Assembly (NCBI RefSeq): GCF_905475395.1
Contig: NC_058341.1
Location: 69,943,501-70,007,500 of the forward strand
Direction: 5' to 3'
From: Chrysoperla carnea
Lineage: Eukaryota; Arthropoda; Insecta; Neuroptera; Chrysopidae
Length of the DNA stretch: 64,000 nucleotides
A program made the position numbers and the translations under genes. The notes under the pieces were generated by a model. It was not told the origin of the DNA and ran no database searches. It was given only the letters and a program-made list of their open reading frames with translations. How positions within the stretch are numbered: the first letter of the stretch is position 1; every line of letters begins with the position of its first letter. Of this stretch, positions 7,490 through 19,747 are shown piece after piece.

Positions 7490-10400
7490 TTCGTAGTTAA
7501 CAGTCGCTGCATTATATTGTTAATGCTTGGATGTTGACCCAACAAGTTAATAACTTCATCTAATAATTCATCGATTTCTTCATCTGTTTGTAATTTAAAA
7601 TGACCCCACGCGAATGTATCCGAAGAGTTATCAATCAAACTTCGTTTATCGTCGTGTGGACTCAAAGCAATCTTTGATTGATTTACTGTATATACATTAT
7701 GTTGATTAGATATAATGCATTGTTGTCTTTTAATAATTTCTGTACAGTTTGTTAAACACTTAATATAATCATCAAAAGTAATTGTATTTTTAATAACCGA
7801 GTTTTTTACTCCTTTGGCCTTTTTTATTTTATCTTCACCATTCACTCTTACACTATACATTTTAGATCTTAAACCAATAAATTCGGTAATTATTTGTCCA
7901 TTTAGCTCATCTTTCATTAAACCTGGTACTTTCTTGTTAACTAAAGGTATGTTATAAATATTATTTAGTTCATAGTCACTAGTGTCAAATCTTTGTACAT
8001 CACGTTTCATAATTTTGAATATATCTGGTGTTTTTATCTCGTAAATTAACGAGTCCGTGTCGGTATACAAAACCTTACACTTATCACCAAACACCCCTTG
8101 CATATAATTGTAATGAAAGTCATATACACATGTCTTTGAAATGTCTAAAATACACATGCCTACATATATTGGTTTATTAAAAAACACCTCACTTTTATTT
8201 AATTCAATCGCTACCAAGTTTTTTTAAAAATTGTCCTACTATGAAAATTTGGTTTGGCAATGAGAACTTTTGCTCCAAACCTACCCGACCACTTGGTTTT
8301 TAATTTTACAATGGTATGTTTTCTCACATTTTCCATCGTTTTGCCAAACACTGCATTGTTCATTAGCTTATATAAGTTCATTAGCTTAACTCGTTTGTTG
8401 CCTTGGCACGCATTTGAGTATTTAAGTCAATGTAGTGTTTTAGCCAAGGAGATTGATTAAATTTCAAAATACGATGCACTTTCTTCAATTTCATTCCAAG
8501 CTTGAGACACTGTTTCAAATTCCTGTAGTGAATTATGTATTTTTCTTTGTCATGAAGTGTTGTAAGTAACTTTTTTTGTTTTGAACCTGGTGGCTTTTCA
8601 TGTGTCGAACATAATGGAAGATCATTATGTTGATCATGAAGATGCTGAGGGTACGCTAAGTCCACTTCCAGTATAAAACCTTCTGAGCATTCATCAGGTA
8701 TCCGTTGCACGTTCAGTGATGTGTCAGTGTACCATTTAAATCCCCCAGTCGGCAAATATTGCGACATGGCCCAACCATACAAATTGTTAACGTCATAATA
8801 CATTATGAATATGGATTCTTCAAGTTCATTATAATCAGACATATATTTATTGTTTGCTTTCGCATAGCGATTGCAGCACTGGCTTATTCCTCCCCTGATC
8901 CCCCGCTCCACAAACATCAACATATCAATATCAGTTAACAATTCCAGTTGAATTTGTGTGTATTTTAACATTGCATCCCATGTAAATCCCGGTGTGGTAC
9001 AATAGTGCGCAGGATCTAAATTGTATGTCTTAACAGAAGTATCACGAAAATTTTCAAAAATGTCTGCTAGAAGTAATACATCTGTTTTCAAATACAGGTC
9101 CGAATATTCACCTAAAGTTTGAATTTTGAATTTTTTCCAAATATTTTTTGCATGCTCATAATCGTTTTGTGAAATGTTTGAATCGTTCAACTTGCTGTAA
9201 AATGCTCTGATAGGTGGTAAATGCCGATCTTCTAATTTATTCCAACCGTCAACATAGTCATACGGAAACACCCCCTTTCTAGTTAACAAATTGTACTTTT
9301 GAACATCCCCATCAAAACAATTTTTGTATAATATCTTACATTCTGGTAAATATGATGCTAACTTTTCCAATGATGATGCCATAAATCGGAATGAATCAAC
9401 AAATTTAAATTTTACATCACTACCAACAATGTTTTTGGTGAATGATATATATTTTTCTTTATTTATAGGTAATAAATCAACTCTGCCTTCAAACGCTGTA
9501 GCCAATTCCATAATTACAAAATGTGCATCGTAGCCACTCAAATTATGGAACACAACAGGAACTGTCCGTGAATTTTGGTAATTTAAATTACACTCGCTAA
9601 GTGCGGCAGAACGAAACTTTCCCGTTAAGTGATCATGGTCTCGTACACGATCATTACCCAAAGCTTTTTCACAAATATGGCACACAGAAGCTTGCCGAAA
9701 TTGTTGTTTTTCAATGTCACTAAGCTCATTCATAGGTACAGGATTTGCATATATATCTTCAACTTTTTCAGCTATTTCCTTCAATTCATCTACAAACCAT
9801 AGTTCGGGATTGACTCCTCTATACGAATTATAATAACTAAGAGTATCATCATATGAACAACAAAAATAATAACCTACACTATATGCTTCATGTTGTTGAT
9901 AACGTTGTGATTTTTTATTATTTTCTGGAGCAAGTGGTTTCAATAAACATTCAAAATCGGCATAGATAATAAACGGTACTCGTTCCTTATTACTAAAATT
10001 TTTAAAATATACCATGTTATTACCTTTTGTAGGCAAAATAACTTTGCAGTCATTCATTTTTTCACACTCGTCACTATGTTTTAAAAGTTTTTGTTCTTCA
10101 CGAAAATAATGTAAACATCGCTCACAAAAAAACTTTTTATGGCCATCTTTATTCAATTGATTTGATACAAGTCGTGAAAAATTTTTAATCCAACAATAAT
10201 GGTATTTGATATCAATATTCTCATCATTATTATTTTCTTCATCATCATCTTCTTCATCAAAATACACATCTTGAACCATAAGTAAATTTACATGTCTATT
10301 TCTTTTATTATTTGTTAACAAAGTTGGCACAACACTGTACATAGATTTTTTTAATTTTAAAACAAACACATTTATGCTTATATCGTTCAGTTTTTCAAAT

Positions 10401-11316
10401 TTTGGTATTTGTTTTAGTTCCATCGGAAAGTTTATACCATTTAAATTTAACACCCGCGAATAATGTGGATAAGAAGACATTCTATCAGAATGCTCTGAAG
10501 CTTGGTGTAAAGCTGATGTAACCGCCCATGCAAAGCAAGCATCATCATTATTTTTAACGTTTATGCAAGCGTTTTTGGATTTTATTTGTTGAGGTAAATC
10601 AATATATGATGAACCTCTGAACGATTCATATTTGTTAATATTAATCATTAAGTTTACTACTGCATTTAAGGCCCAACCACTGTCACGTTCTTGAAATTCT
10701 TCTAGCTGTACTAAAATTGGTTTTTGTATGTTTTCCTGATACCATTCCGTTAAATTTGAAATTCGATCAATAATTTGATTCTTACTATTAAAATATTTGA
10801 ATTCGTAAACTTCATCATCATTCTGTAGCTTTACAAATTCACCGCAAAATGTTGAATTTACTTTGATTTGATTGAAATCCTTTAAAACATTCCGGATTTG
10901 TCGTATAAACATACACAGTGCACCGTCCAAAAATAATTTTGGGTCTTTGTGCGTCAAATTAATAATTATACCAGTCTTAATTCGACTATCAAACGCGGAC
11001 TCCATATTCTTCCATTGAATACGTTTTATATTACGTTTTATATTACGTTTTATATTATGTTTTATATTACCACCTTGATGTAGCATTGCCTTCATCATTA
11101 CCCGAAAACCAATCATTTCACCAATACTTGTTTGCAAATGTCGTTTTGTACCAACACAATCACATTTTTTTAAATGTTTATTCAATTGTCGAATATTCAC
11201 TGTGCATTTCTTAATCCATTTTTCCAAACCACCTTGATTTTTATTTTCATTTAATAGAAGCAAAGCTTTCTTCATATTCTCTACCATTGATTTGCTTAAT
11301 TCCACTACTGAAGCCA
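7486..11316 (-). pseudogene. Protein-primed family B DNA polymerase, broken by two frame changes
   Basis: Three frames cover the gene: 8381-11316 (978 codons from ATG 11316-11314), 8218-8381, and 7486-8217. Numbered from that ATG, the first frame holds a C2HC zinc motif (C398, C401, H414, C418), Exo I (D454, E456), an endonuclease VII/HNH-like zinc insertion (C546, C549, H561, H563, C576), Exo II (HNLSGYD, about 591-597), Exo III (Y738, D746) and polymerase motif A (D842, DVNNLY). Motif B (KLMNNAVFG) lies in the short middle frame and motif C (YTDTDSL) in the last frame. Break 1, at about 8375-8390, sits beside an 18-bp-spaced duplication of gttcattagctt. Break 2, at about 8217-8226, is in a T7A5 homopolymer run and could be an assembly error. 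This enzyme replicates the element using a terminal protein. As read, it cannot be made as one chain. Confidence 0.9.
11019..11075 (-). repeat. 12-bp tandem repeat inside polymerase N-terminus
   Basis: Repeated ttttatattacg units, in frame with the polymerase, encode successive N-I-K-R blocks at about residues 85-100. This is a basic low-complexity insertion in an otherwise non-repetitive N-terminus and is likely variable in length between element copies. Confidence 0.75.
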
Positions 11317-11962
11317 TTTTTAACAATAGAAGTAATTAAATACAATATATTAGTATTAAGTCCAATATATCAGTAATTTGAATCCAATACAGACATTGTA
11401 TTTATACACAAAAATCTAGTTTATTTACGTCACCTCTTATCGTTCAATTTTTTACATTATTTTTCCTTATTATTAATTAACCACATTCCTATATTTTTCA
11501 AAACGGATACCACTAACCACAAAAATATACGTCAACTTATTAACCACAAACAAACAACTCTTATCACTCAATATTTTATTTAAATTTTTCCTTACAAGTT
11601 AATTAACCTCAATTATATAAAATACTTAATCTTAAGCCACAAACATTTCCTCAATGGGACTATGTTGGCGGTTGTAATTCAGGATCACAACTAGGTGCGA
11701 AAAACGCTGGCGGTCAGCAGCCGGCCGCCACCATCAACTGCGAATGGTACGGCATCCCAAAATTATTTAATTAAAACAATGCCTTATCAAATTTTGCGGT
11801 TTTAAATGCATACTTTTATTTTAACCACAAACATGCGGTTTTGAATTAATAATTTCCTTATCAGCTTCTAACCACAAACATATTCATATTATTTCTATAC
11901 TACACCGGAAGTAAATCACAATTTTTCTCCATGTTAAATCTTATGGAAAAGTGGTCGGGACT
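11317..11962. repeat. Right subterminal region of Polinton with AACCACAAACA motifs
   Basis: No long ORF is present. The motif taaccacaaac, or close variants, recurs at about 11478, 11513, 11540, 11635, 11821 and 11867. The block from ctcttatcgttcaa (about 11434) is repeated imperfectly from ctcttatcactcaa (about 11549). Such repeated motifs are expected near Polinton termini, but the matching left end is not in the window, so the exact terminus is unresolved. A GC-rich, coding-like patch (11655-11770) sits inside it. Confidence 0.55.
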
Positions 11963-12195
11963 CGGCTTTACTTACCTACTAGTACGCTGTAAAAATTTCA
12001 GCTTGATATCATTTTTCGTTTTTGAGTTATCGTGTTGGCAGACAAAAGGCAGGCAACCGGAAATGGACTAAATAGAAGATTCTATCTAACACCTATACCA
12101 AATTTTTGTTATTAGCATCAATATTTTTAAGCGTTACAAACTTGGGACTAAACTTAGTATACCTTGGTATGTATTACATATATGCATGGTATTAT
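11963..12195 (+). repeat. Interspersed family A, 3' fragment
   Basis: From tacgctgtaaaaatttcagc to the terminal acatatatgcatggtat, this matches the 3' half of a repeat present at five other places in the window. Internal landmarks are gagttatcgtgttggcagac, aacacctataccaaa and gcatcaatatttttaagcg. No coding capacity is seen. Confidence 0.8.
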
Positions 12196-12302
12196 TATAT
12201 GTATGGTTATTTGTCATGTCATATGTACATGTAGTATTAAAAGTGAAAAAATTTATAAAAAAACGTAAAGATATTTTTTTTTTTAATTTATGTTATTAAC
12301 AG

Positions 12303-13540
12303 AGAGCCATAAGGAGGTATAAATATCTCAAATTTCGGAATCCATTACCAGTTAATAAATCTTTATAAAAACTTTTCGACTACATTGTTTAAAGCTTACT
12401 TAAAGAAGTTAAAAACAAAAGTTTTGGCTATCTTGCCCAGGGGGTGGGAGCTACCACTTAGAAGGATGAATTTTAAGCAAAAAAGTCAATCAAGCATATT
12501 CCAAAAAGTCAATACTCTCCGAGTTATTAGCGATTGTATTTAACGTCAAATAACTGAAAAATTTGCTTGTTTTTTGAAGAAAGTATATCATACACTTTTT
12601 AAAGTACTTTTAAAAACCATGAAAATGAAAAAGTTTCAAGTCATTTGCACGAAAATTAACGGAGTTATAGGTAATGAAAAGAAAGTTTCACGTACTTTTC
12701 TTTTTATGTTTTATTCAGCACAAAAAAACTGGTGAATTTATCACGGTAATACGGATATATAATTTTTTATGCATTGCAATTTTAATGCAAAAAATATCTT
12801 TATCGTTAAATAAACTCGAAAAAAAATAAAGGTTAGGAAATAAAATATTTTGCTGAAAAAATGCTAAATTTTTTTCCCTCAATTTTTTTTCTATACCTTT
12901 ATTATTTTACGAGTTATTTAACAAGACTTTTTTGTATTTTTCGAAAAAAATTCTGGCATTTAAATTGCAATATTTCAAGAAATAAGTATCCGAAACTGCT
13001 AGAACTTTTTGAGCATGTCGTCATTACCTAAATAAAATTATATGGAAAGCAACAAGCATTAATTTTAGTTCCCGTGGTAAATTCATCTATTTTTGTGCTA
13101 AATGAAATATAAAAACAACGGTCCGAGAAGCTTTTTTACTCACTTGAAACTCCCGTTAATTTTTATATAAATACTTCTTTAACTTACATTCTTTTTTTAT
13201 AGTATTTCTAAAAGTCTACGATATACTTGTTTTTAAAAAAACGCCAAATTTTTCAATTATTTGACGTTAAATACTCATTAAATACTGAATTTCATTAGAC
13301 AAAAACTCGGAAAGTATTGACTTTTCGAAATATGTTTCAATGGCACTTTTTTGCTTAGAATTTTTTCCTATATCGAATCCCGTCATCATTTTTAAATAAA
13401 CTTTTCCACCCTCTGGACAAAATCGCACAAATTGTTGTTTTTAATTTATTTAAGTAAACTTTAAGGAATGCAGTCTAACAGTTTTTATAAAGATTCATTG
13501 ATTGTTCCTGGAATCCGAGGTATAAATCTAACGGCTCTTC
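12303..13540. repeat. 1.24-kb foldback palindrome
   Basis: The left arm starts agagccataaggaggtata and the right arm ends as its complement (tataaatctaacggctctt). Matching continues inward: ctttataaaaac, the aaaagtcaatactctccgag block, atttaacgtcaaataa, and gcacaaaaa with tggtgaattta. Symmetry extends to a centre near 12.86-12.92 kb, where aactcgaaaaaa faces ttattttacgagttattt. The arms have diverged by many substitutions and indels. There is no ORF of note. It is most likely an old foldback or large MITE-type element. Confidence 0.75.
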
Positions 13541-13813
13541 ATTACATTTCTACAAAAAATGTACAAAAATGCATTTTTTAAAGCACAAACTAGGAAAATT
13601 ATCTTTCCATAATTTGCAAAATTCTCAAAATTTATAAATGCCTTTTAGAAGCTAATGCAAAATACCGCATCTCGATCCATCTTACTTTAGAAATTTTCAT
13701 GCTTAAATGTTAAATTTCCTCGCCTACAATGAAACTTCCAATGATTTTATAAGATGATACCGTTTTAAGTTATAAAATACAAAATTTGAAATTGTACTCG
13801 AAATGTAAATGTC

Positions 13814-16188
13814 AAAAATAGGTGTCATTCGATTCGTAATTTTATGTAGAAAGTTTACTGAAAAAAATGAAATGGCGCTAAAAAAAATTGAAAAAGTTAT
13901 AAACAATTAAGTGAAAAATAAAATAGGGGGCTCAGTTTTTTTTGAATAACTCAAAAAATATTGAAAATTTTCGAAGTCTGAAAAAAGATCCAAAAAAATT
14001 TCCTAAAATAAAGTTTCTACTGCCGAAATTGTATCTCTAATATTTATAATTTTTACAGAGCCTTGAAAATAGCACAAAATATGGCAAGTTTGGCTCTCGC
14101 GCGCGTTCTGTCTTTGAGACCTACTAACAAAAAAAATTATTTAGGCATATGAAATATGAATATTAATAAATAAAAAAATTAATGTAGTTTTGAGATACAT
14201 GAATAAACAATAATCCGTGGTTGAAAAATTTTTTTCCTAATTTTTGCATTAGTTATGTAATTGTTAACTAACAATTTTTTCTATATAGAATGTTAACATA
14301 AAATCTCCGATAATTATTAAATTAAAACGCCAGAATTTTTTTCCCTCCGTGAAGTTATTCTTATTAAGCTTACAAATAAATTACCGTTTTTAAAATTTTA
14401 CAATTTTCATTTTTCAATTTGTTATTAACAAATGAATATTAACAATTGAATATTAACAAATTAAAAAAAGTTATGAAAAAATATATTTTTTTTAAATTTT
14501 TTTAATTTTTTATATTTAAAAGCTACATAAAAATAATTTTTTCAAATTTTTGCAATTGTTGTTTAAAAAATTGTTATAAACAAATACATTGTTTGTGAGT
14601 AAATCGAAAATTTTTTTTTTTGCAATATGTTCATTAACACAAATTATGATTTAAAATAAAAAAATTTTTTCTTAAAAAAATTTATTTGTTGCTTAAAAAT
14701 GCGTTTGTTAATTAACAATCTTTTTAGCTACTAATTATTAATATTAAGAAATATTATTATTTTTTTAAATTTTTTAATTGTTTGAATTTTTTATAGTTAA
14801 AAGCTACATAAAAATAATTTTTTCAAATTTTTTATTCATAAACAATGTATTTGTTTATAACAATTTTTTAAACAACAATTGCAAAAAATTTGAAAAAATT
14901 ATTTTTATGTAGCTTTTAATTATAAAAATTAAAACAATAAAAAAATTTTAAAAAAATTTATTTTTTCATTACTTTTTTTCATTTGTTAATATTCAAAGTT
15001 AATAACAAATTGAAAAATCAAAATTTTAAAATTTAAAAACGGTAATTTATTTGTAAACTCAATAAGAATAACTTCACGGAGGGAAAAAAATTCTGTGGTT
15101 TTAATTTAATAATTATCGGAGATTTTATGTTAACATTCTATATAGAAAAAATTGTTAGTTAACAATTACATAACTAATGGAAAAATTAGGAAAATAATTT
15201 TTCAACCACGGATTATTGTTTATTCATGTATCTCAAAACTACATTAATTTTTTTATTTATTAATATTCATATTTTATATGTTTAAATAATTTTTTTTGTT
15301 AGAAGTCTCAAAGACAGAACGCGCGCGAATTATATATTCTCTAGTAGTTATATTTTTTTTAGACTTAAAACCATAATATAATGCAACATGTGCATGTTAC
15401 GCATTTGTTTATTAGTTAACATAAATTAGAAGAGTTATTTTAGAAAGTTTATTTTAAATATTGCTATACTCAAATATTTCTCAGAAAACTGTCCTTTAAA
15501 TATTACGAGAAAGTTGACCCTTAATAATATTAATGTTATACCATCTGGACGGTCACAAGTGTTATACAAAAGATCATATTACAAAAAGGATCTTTTAAAA
15601 AGACATCCTTTAATTACAAAGTAGTACTTTAAAAGCATATATAAAGTAAACTATCTAATGTACAAACAATACTTAGTATCCAAACTTTTTGACGTATGTT
15701 CGGGTTCGGATAACTTTGTTTCAATAATACTTATTATTACAATCGTTTGACATAAGTTCGGATTGTTAAATAATTTGTTTCATTAAAATATTTATTTTTA
15801 ATTGTTGTTACTTAACATTTTGTACAAGTGTAAATTAAATTGTAAATTTAATTAAATAAATAAATTTTTATTTAAATATCTGGTCCACAAGATATTAATC
15901 GCGAAAGCCAAACTTGCCATATTTTGCGCTATTTTCAAGGCTCTGTAAAAATTATATATATTAGAGATACAATTTCGGCAGTAGAAACTTTATTTTAGGA
16001 AATTTTTTTGGATTTTTTTTCAGACTTCGAAAATTTTCAATATTTTTTGAGTTATTCAAAAAAAACTGAGCACCCTATTTTATTTTTCACTTAATTGTTT
16101 ATAACTTTTGCAATTTTTTTTAGCGCCATTTCATTTTTTCCAGTAAACTTTCTACATAAAATTACGAATCGAATGACACCTATTTCGT
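13814..16188. repeat. Large inverted repeat (about 0.9-kb arms) with an insertion in the right arm
   Basis: The outer ends are aaaataggtgtcattcgatt at 13814 and its complement ending near 16188. The arms agree closely through gaaatggcgc, the cagaacgcgcgcg box, ccgtggttgaaaa, tatatagaatgttaacat, ccctccgtgaagttattctt and aagctacataaaaataat, down to a loop at about 14.60-14.83 kb. The right arm is interrupted at 15328-15902 by about 575 bp absent from the left arm, with cgcg on both sides. The structure looks like a foldback element or a head-to-head duplication. Confidence 0.85.
15328..15902. mobile_element. Insertion of about 575 bp within the palindrome's right arm
   Basis: Comparison with the uninterrupted left arm (near 14088-14115) defines this block precisely. 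It is AT-rich with no ORF, and contains two related segments with gttcggat (near 15700 and 15757). It starts aattatatattctcta and ends caagatattaat, followed by cgcg, which also precedes it and is a candidate 4-bp target duplication. Its class is unknown. Confidence 0.65.
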
Positions 16189-19100
16189 AATATTCGGAGA
16201 ATATACAAAAAAGTTAGAAAAAATCGTAGATGTTAACTAAACTAATATACTTATGTTTTCTGCAAATTTGCATATTATAAAAATTTCATTTAGGTAGTAC
16301 AGATAAAATAAATAAAAATCTTAATAACAAAGAAAAAAAATGTACGAACGATATAATTTAAAAAATCTTATTTCCTTTTATGCAGGTTTTTCCCATAAAC
16401 TATTTAACAAATGTTATTATTTTTATTATTAGTAATGTAGGTGTTTACTACTTATATTCTCTCCTCTGTCACATGTTTTAACATAGTCTATAATCTATAT
16501 CTATTCTCTCTATTATAACAACGCTATATTTGTGGCGACATTATCAAAGGGATAAATAAAAATGTTTTGCAAATTTGAAAATAATATTTACATTTTAAAA
16601 TCTCGTCTATAATATAGACATATTATAATATAATTAAATGTTCATTTATTAGGGTCTTCAGGTATGAAATTTATATTATTTATGTTTTATGACTCTTATT
16701 AGGTATGTAATAAAAATAAACACACAAAATGTAGAGATGTAAAACATGCATGGGCAAACGTGGCTTAAAGAAGCCACTCGGACTTCTGTAACTAACATAC
16801 CAGTAAGACAGTGATACCCTAATCAAAGTCAGCCAATAATACGAGTAAGACAGGGAGACAACATTTTTTTCTACCTATCTCATTACTATTAGAGAAACTG
16901 AGATAGGTAAAAACGGCGTATACCCGTCTCGCTTCGTCCTCTATGAGCAATGTAGACTTATATAAAGAGACACACAATAAACTTTAAGACACGCAAAAAA
17001 CTTATAAAAATGGTTACTTTGACTTAAAATAACTCGTCCATGCCTGATGTAGAATATTATGTAGATGAAAAATACGAAAAAATTTAAAGGTTTATCCAAC
17101 TTGTGTGTTTGTACCTATTTATAAAAATTACCTCACACAATGAGATTATCTTTTAACAAATTCCGATGTTACCTATTTTATATTTGAAGTAAATACAAAA
17201 AAATACACTATCATCCGTTTTAATCCGACGCTAATATTTTATTTTTTATATCAGATGCCGCACTTCTTTAGTAATTCGATTCCCACCTTTTTTAAAATTT
17301 AAAAATTTTCCGTATATTCTTCATTTTGTTAAAAAAAAAAAAAGTAGCGTGAATGGCTAGCTGTACAAAAAACTATTGGACTTGGTAGTAAACGTAGGAT
17401 GAACAAATCGAATGAGTTAAAAAATTTTTGTTACGTGTTATTTATCTCGAAGAAAATAAATCAAAAAAAGTTTTTATACACTTGATATATGCAATTAAGG
17501 AAAATTCTCAATCTTTAAATTTTTCATGTATAAACATGGTCGGTTCATTTATAGTACTTGATAAATTAATTATTTTTAAATAAAAACTGTTCATTTTTTG
17601 TATATAGATAATTACAAGAAAATCAATCTATTTTTGTTTGTTTATATTTATTTGAAAGACAAAAATTATAGATTTCAAATAGAACTCTCCGTTTATTCCG
17701 TATGTTTGAATGCAAATGAGAAGACGGTAACCAGGTAAGCGGTCGCTAAAATAATTCAGTGTGGTTTCAATTAATAATAATATATTAATATCTGTAATTT
17801 TTTTACGTTTAAATGAATAAAATAGCGAATAATAATTTATTTAGTCTCTTATCATTTATTTATGCTAAAAAAAATGAAAGAAGTGTATTTTTCTCGAATT
17901 TTGGGTCGTTCCAGGAACAAGCCGTCCACTATTTAGAAAATTTATTAGTTGAGGAATTTTTTTCTTACATGTGTCTGCCAAATATTTCCGTGGTTTGTTT
18001 CCCTACATTTCTCACTATTTGATGATTTAATACGTGTTTAAATCATCATATTAAAGGGGATAAAAACTCATTAGGTGTTAGTTACATGCTCTAAGTAGGA
18101 AAATTAATTTTTGTACCACTAGTTGCTTTTGCCATAAAATATGAAGCATATTTAAAAAATTAAATGTTCTCGACATAGACCTGATAAAATCCATCATTGA
18201 GTATGAATAATTTTCGTTTAGAAAATTATTGCAGGATTTCGTTTGAAAAATGGTCCTGAACAGAAAAGTACAGGTTGCCGGAATAAAAAATTCGTAAAAT
18301 TGGAAAAAACGCGTTTTTTCGTTTTTCATCCCTCAAAAAGTGAAAGAAAAATCAGAATTTGAATATGTATATAATTTTTATTTGCCGAGTAATGCTTGCC
18401 CAACAACATCGCGCAAAAATTTTTGATCTAATTGTATTTTATGTGCTTGATTCTTAATTGTTATAAGACAACGCGAAAAATCACCCAAAAATAACGATTT
18501 TCTGTTCTATACATGCTAGCAAAATGGGATTTTCAACAATCGACTAGAAGTAATGTCAATTAAGCAGGAAAGTTAAAAAAATTTCATTATAGAAATGCAA
18601 CCCCAAAAATTGGGGAAATCTACAAATATATTTTGTATACATATTAAAAATCTGATTTTTTCATACTATTTTTGACGAATGAAAATCATAAAATTTGCGT
18701 TTCTTAAAATTTCACGAATTTTTTAATAGAAAACTGAAAGGCTTGAATTTCGAAGAACATTTTTTGTTAATTTTGAGCACAATTACCTATATGATAAAAA
18801 TTTCTCCGAATTTAATGAATATTGTTTAGTTGTTTTAGAACAATTACTTTTAAAACAATATCCAACCGAGTTATTCCCAGAACCTACACTTTGACGTTCA
18901 GACTGCAAAAATTTTCCATACGAAAAGCATTCTTGCTCAATGACGGATTTTACGGGGTCAAACACAACATAATGTATAAAGATTTTTAAACAAAATTGGT
19001 TTTTCCAAGAAGGTGGCTGAAAAAATATTATACATTTGCTTTGCCTATATTAAGAAAAAAACATTCTGAAAACGTCCGCTTTCCAATGTTTCCAAACTCA

Positions 19101-19246
19101 TACCAGAAAGTAGCGAAATAAACACTGCAAAATAACTATTTTTTGCCTTCTGTACAAAATCAAAACAGTGGATTACTATTGGAATAAAAAAATAAATATA
19201 ATCAATTTTAGATTTTACTTAATATTAAAAAACAATATTTATACAT
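16189..19246. other. AT-rich gene-free stretch
   Basis: I see no conserved ORF, RNA gene or clear repeat boundary. The short open frames at 17813-18022, 18078-18329 and 18783-18965 show no family pattern. A moderately GC-rich segment at 16740-16930 (agccactcggacttctg, cgtatacccgtctcgcttcg) may be a decayed transposon piece but is unassigned. Confidence 0.5.
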
Positions 19247-19747
19247 TGTAGTATCCTGAATTATCCTATATTTCCCAAATTATTTCTTACAGAGCATGAT
19301 CAATAGATCATGGCGACATATTGCTGAATAAGCAATAATAATTATATAAATTGAGAAACAAAATCCAATGTAAATCAGATTAGTATTTTTATTCAAAGTG
19401 TAATATTATTTAATAAATAAATAATTAATTAAATACAGTCTCCGGTATATTTTTAATTACAATACAAAAAAGTCAACAAGTGTTAAATTGCAAAAAGGAA
19501 GGAAGTTTCATATAACATTAAAATCAATATAAAAATTGATTTAAGTAATAAACTGAATTCTGCATAAGTCAACAATAAGTTTGACTTTAGTAAATTATAA
19601 TAATTTACTTGTGATTGGAAGTAACCGTCCGTTTTGGGATCTACGTACAAGGATCAACCTGGTGACAGCAAGCCCTGCCCTTGGTAATACCAAGTAAAAT
19701 TAATTAAAGGTTCAACCGTTTCCTGGAACAACTCCTGGGATACGACA
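19247..19747. mobile_element. Solo LTR with 4-bp target duplication
   Basis: A 501-bp segment begins tgtagtatcc and ends ggatacgaca. These ends are imperfect inverted repeats (9 of 10 positions) with canonical TG...CA termini. It is flanked on both sides by acat (19243-19246 and 19748-19751). An AATAAA-containing stretch lies near 19410-19420. No internal retroviral domains adjoin it, so it is a solo LTR left by recombination. Target-site length and end sequence suit a Gypsy- or BEL/Pao-type element; the class is inferred. Confidence 0.78.

Larger units (their letters stand above)
1..11962. mobile_element. Polinton/Maverick (adintovirus-like) element, left end outside window
   Basis: This is a contiguous block of compact, intronless ORFs typical of Polintons: major and minor capsid proteins, adenain-like protease, FtsK/A32-type packaging ATPase, rve integrase with chromodomain, and protein-primed DNA polymerase B. 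Gene blocks run minus (1-3450), plus (3537-6824) and minus (6875-11316), with gaps mostly under 110 bp. The left terminus lies outside the window. The right terminus must lie between the polymerase start and about 11.96 kb, where an unrelated interspersed repeat begins. I could not recognise the terminal inverted repeat because its partner is missing. Apart from the polymerase, every ORF seen whole is open, so the insertion is probably fairly young. The right boundary given is an estimate. Confidence 0.93.

Noticed and set aside
11690..11740. ggccgccaccat resembling a cloning Kozak/restriction junction (vector contamination)
   Set aside because: The match is only about a dozen bases, the expected atg is atc, and both flanks continue as AT-rich element DNA with the local repeat motif.
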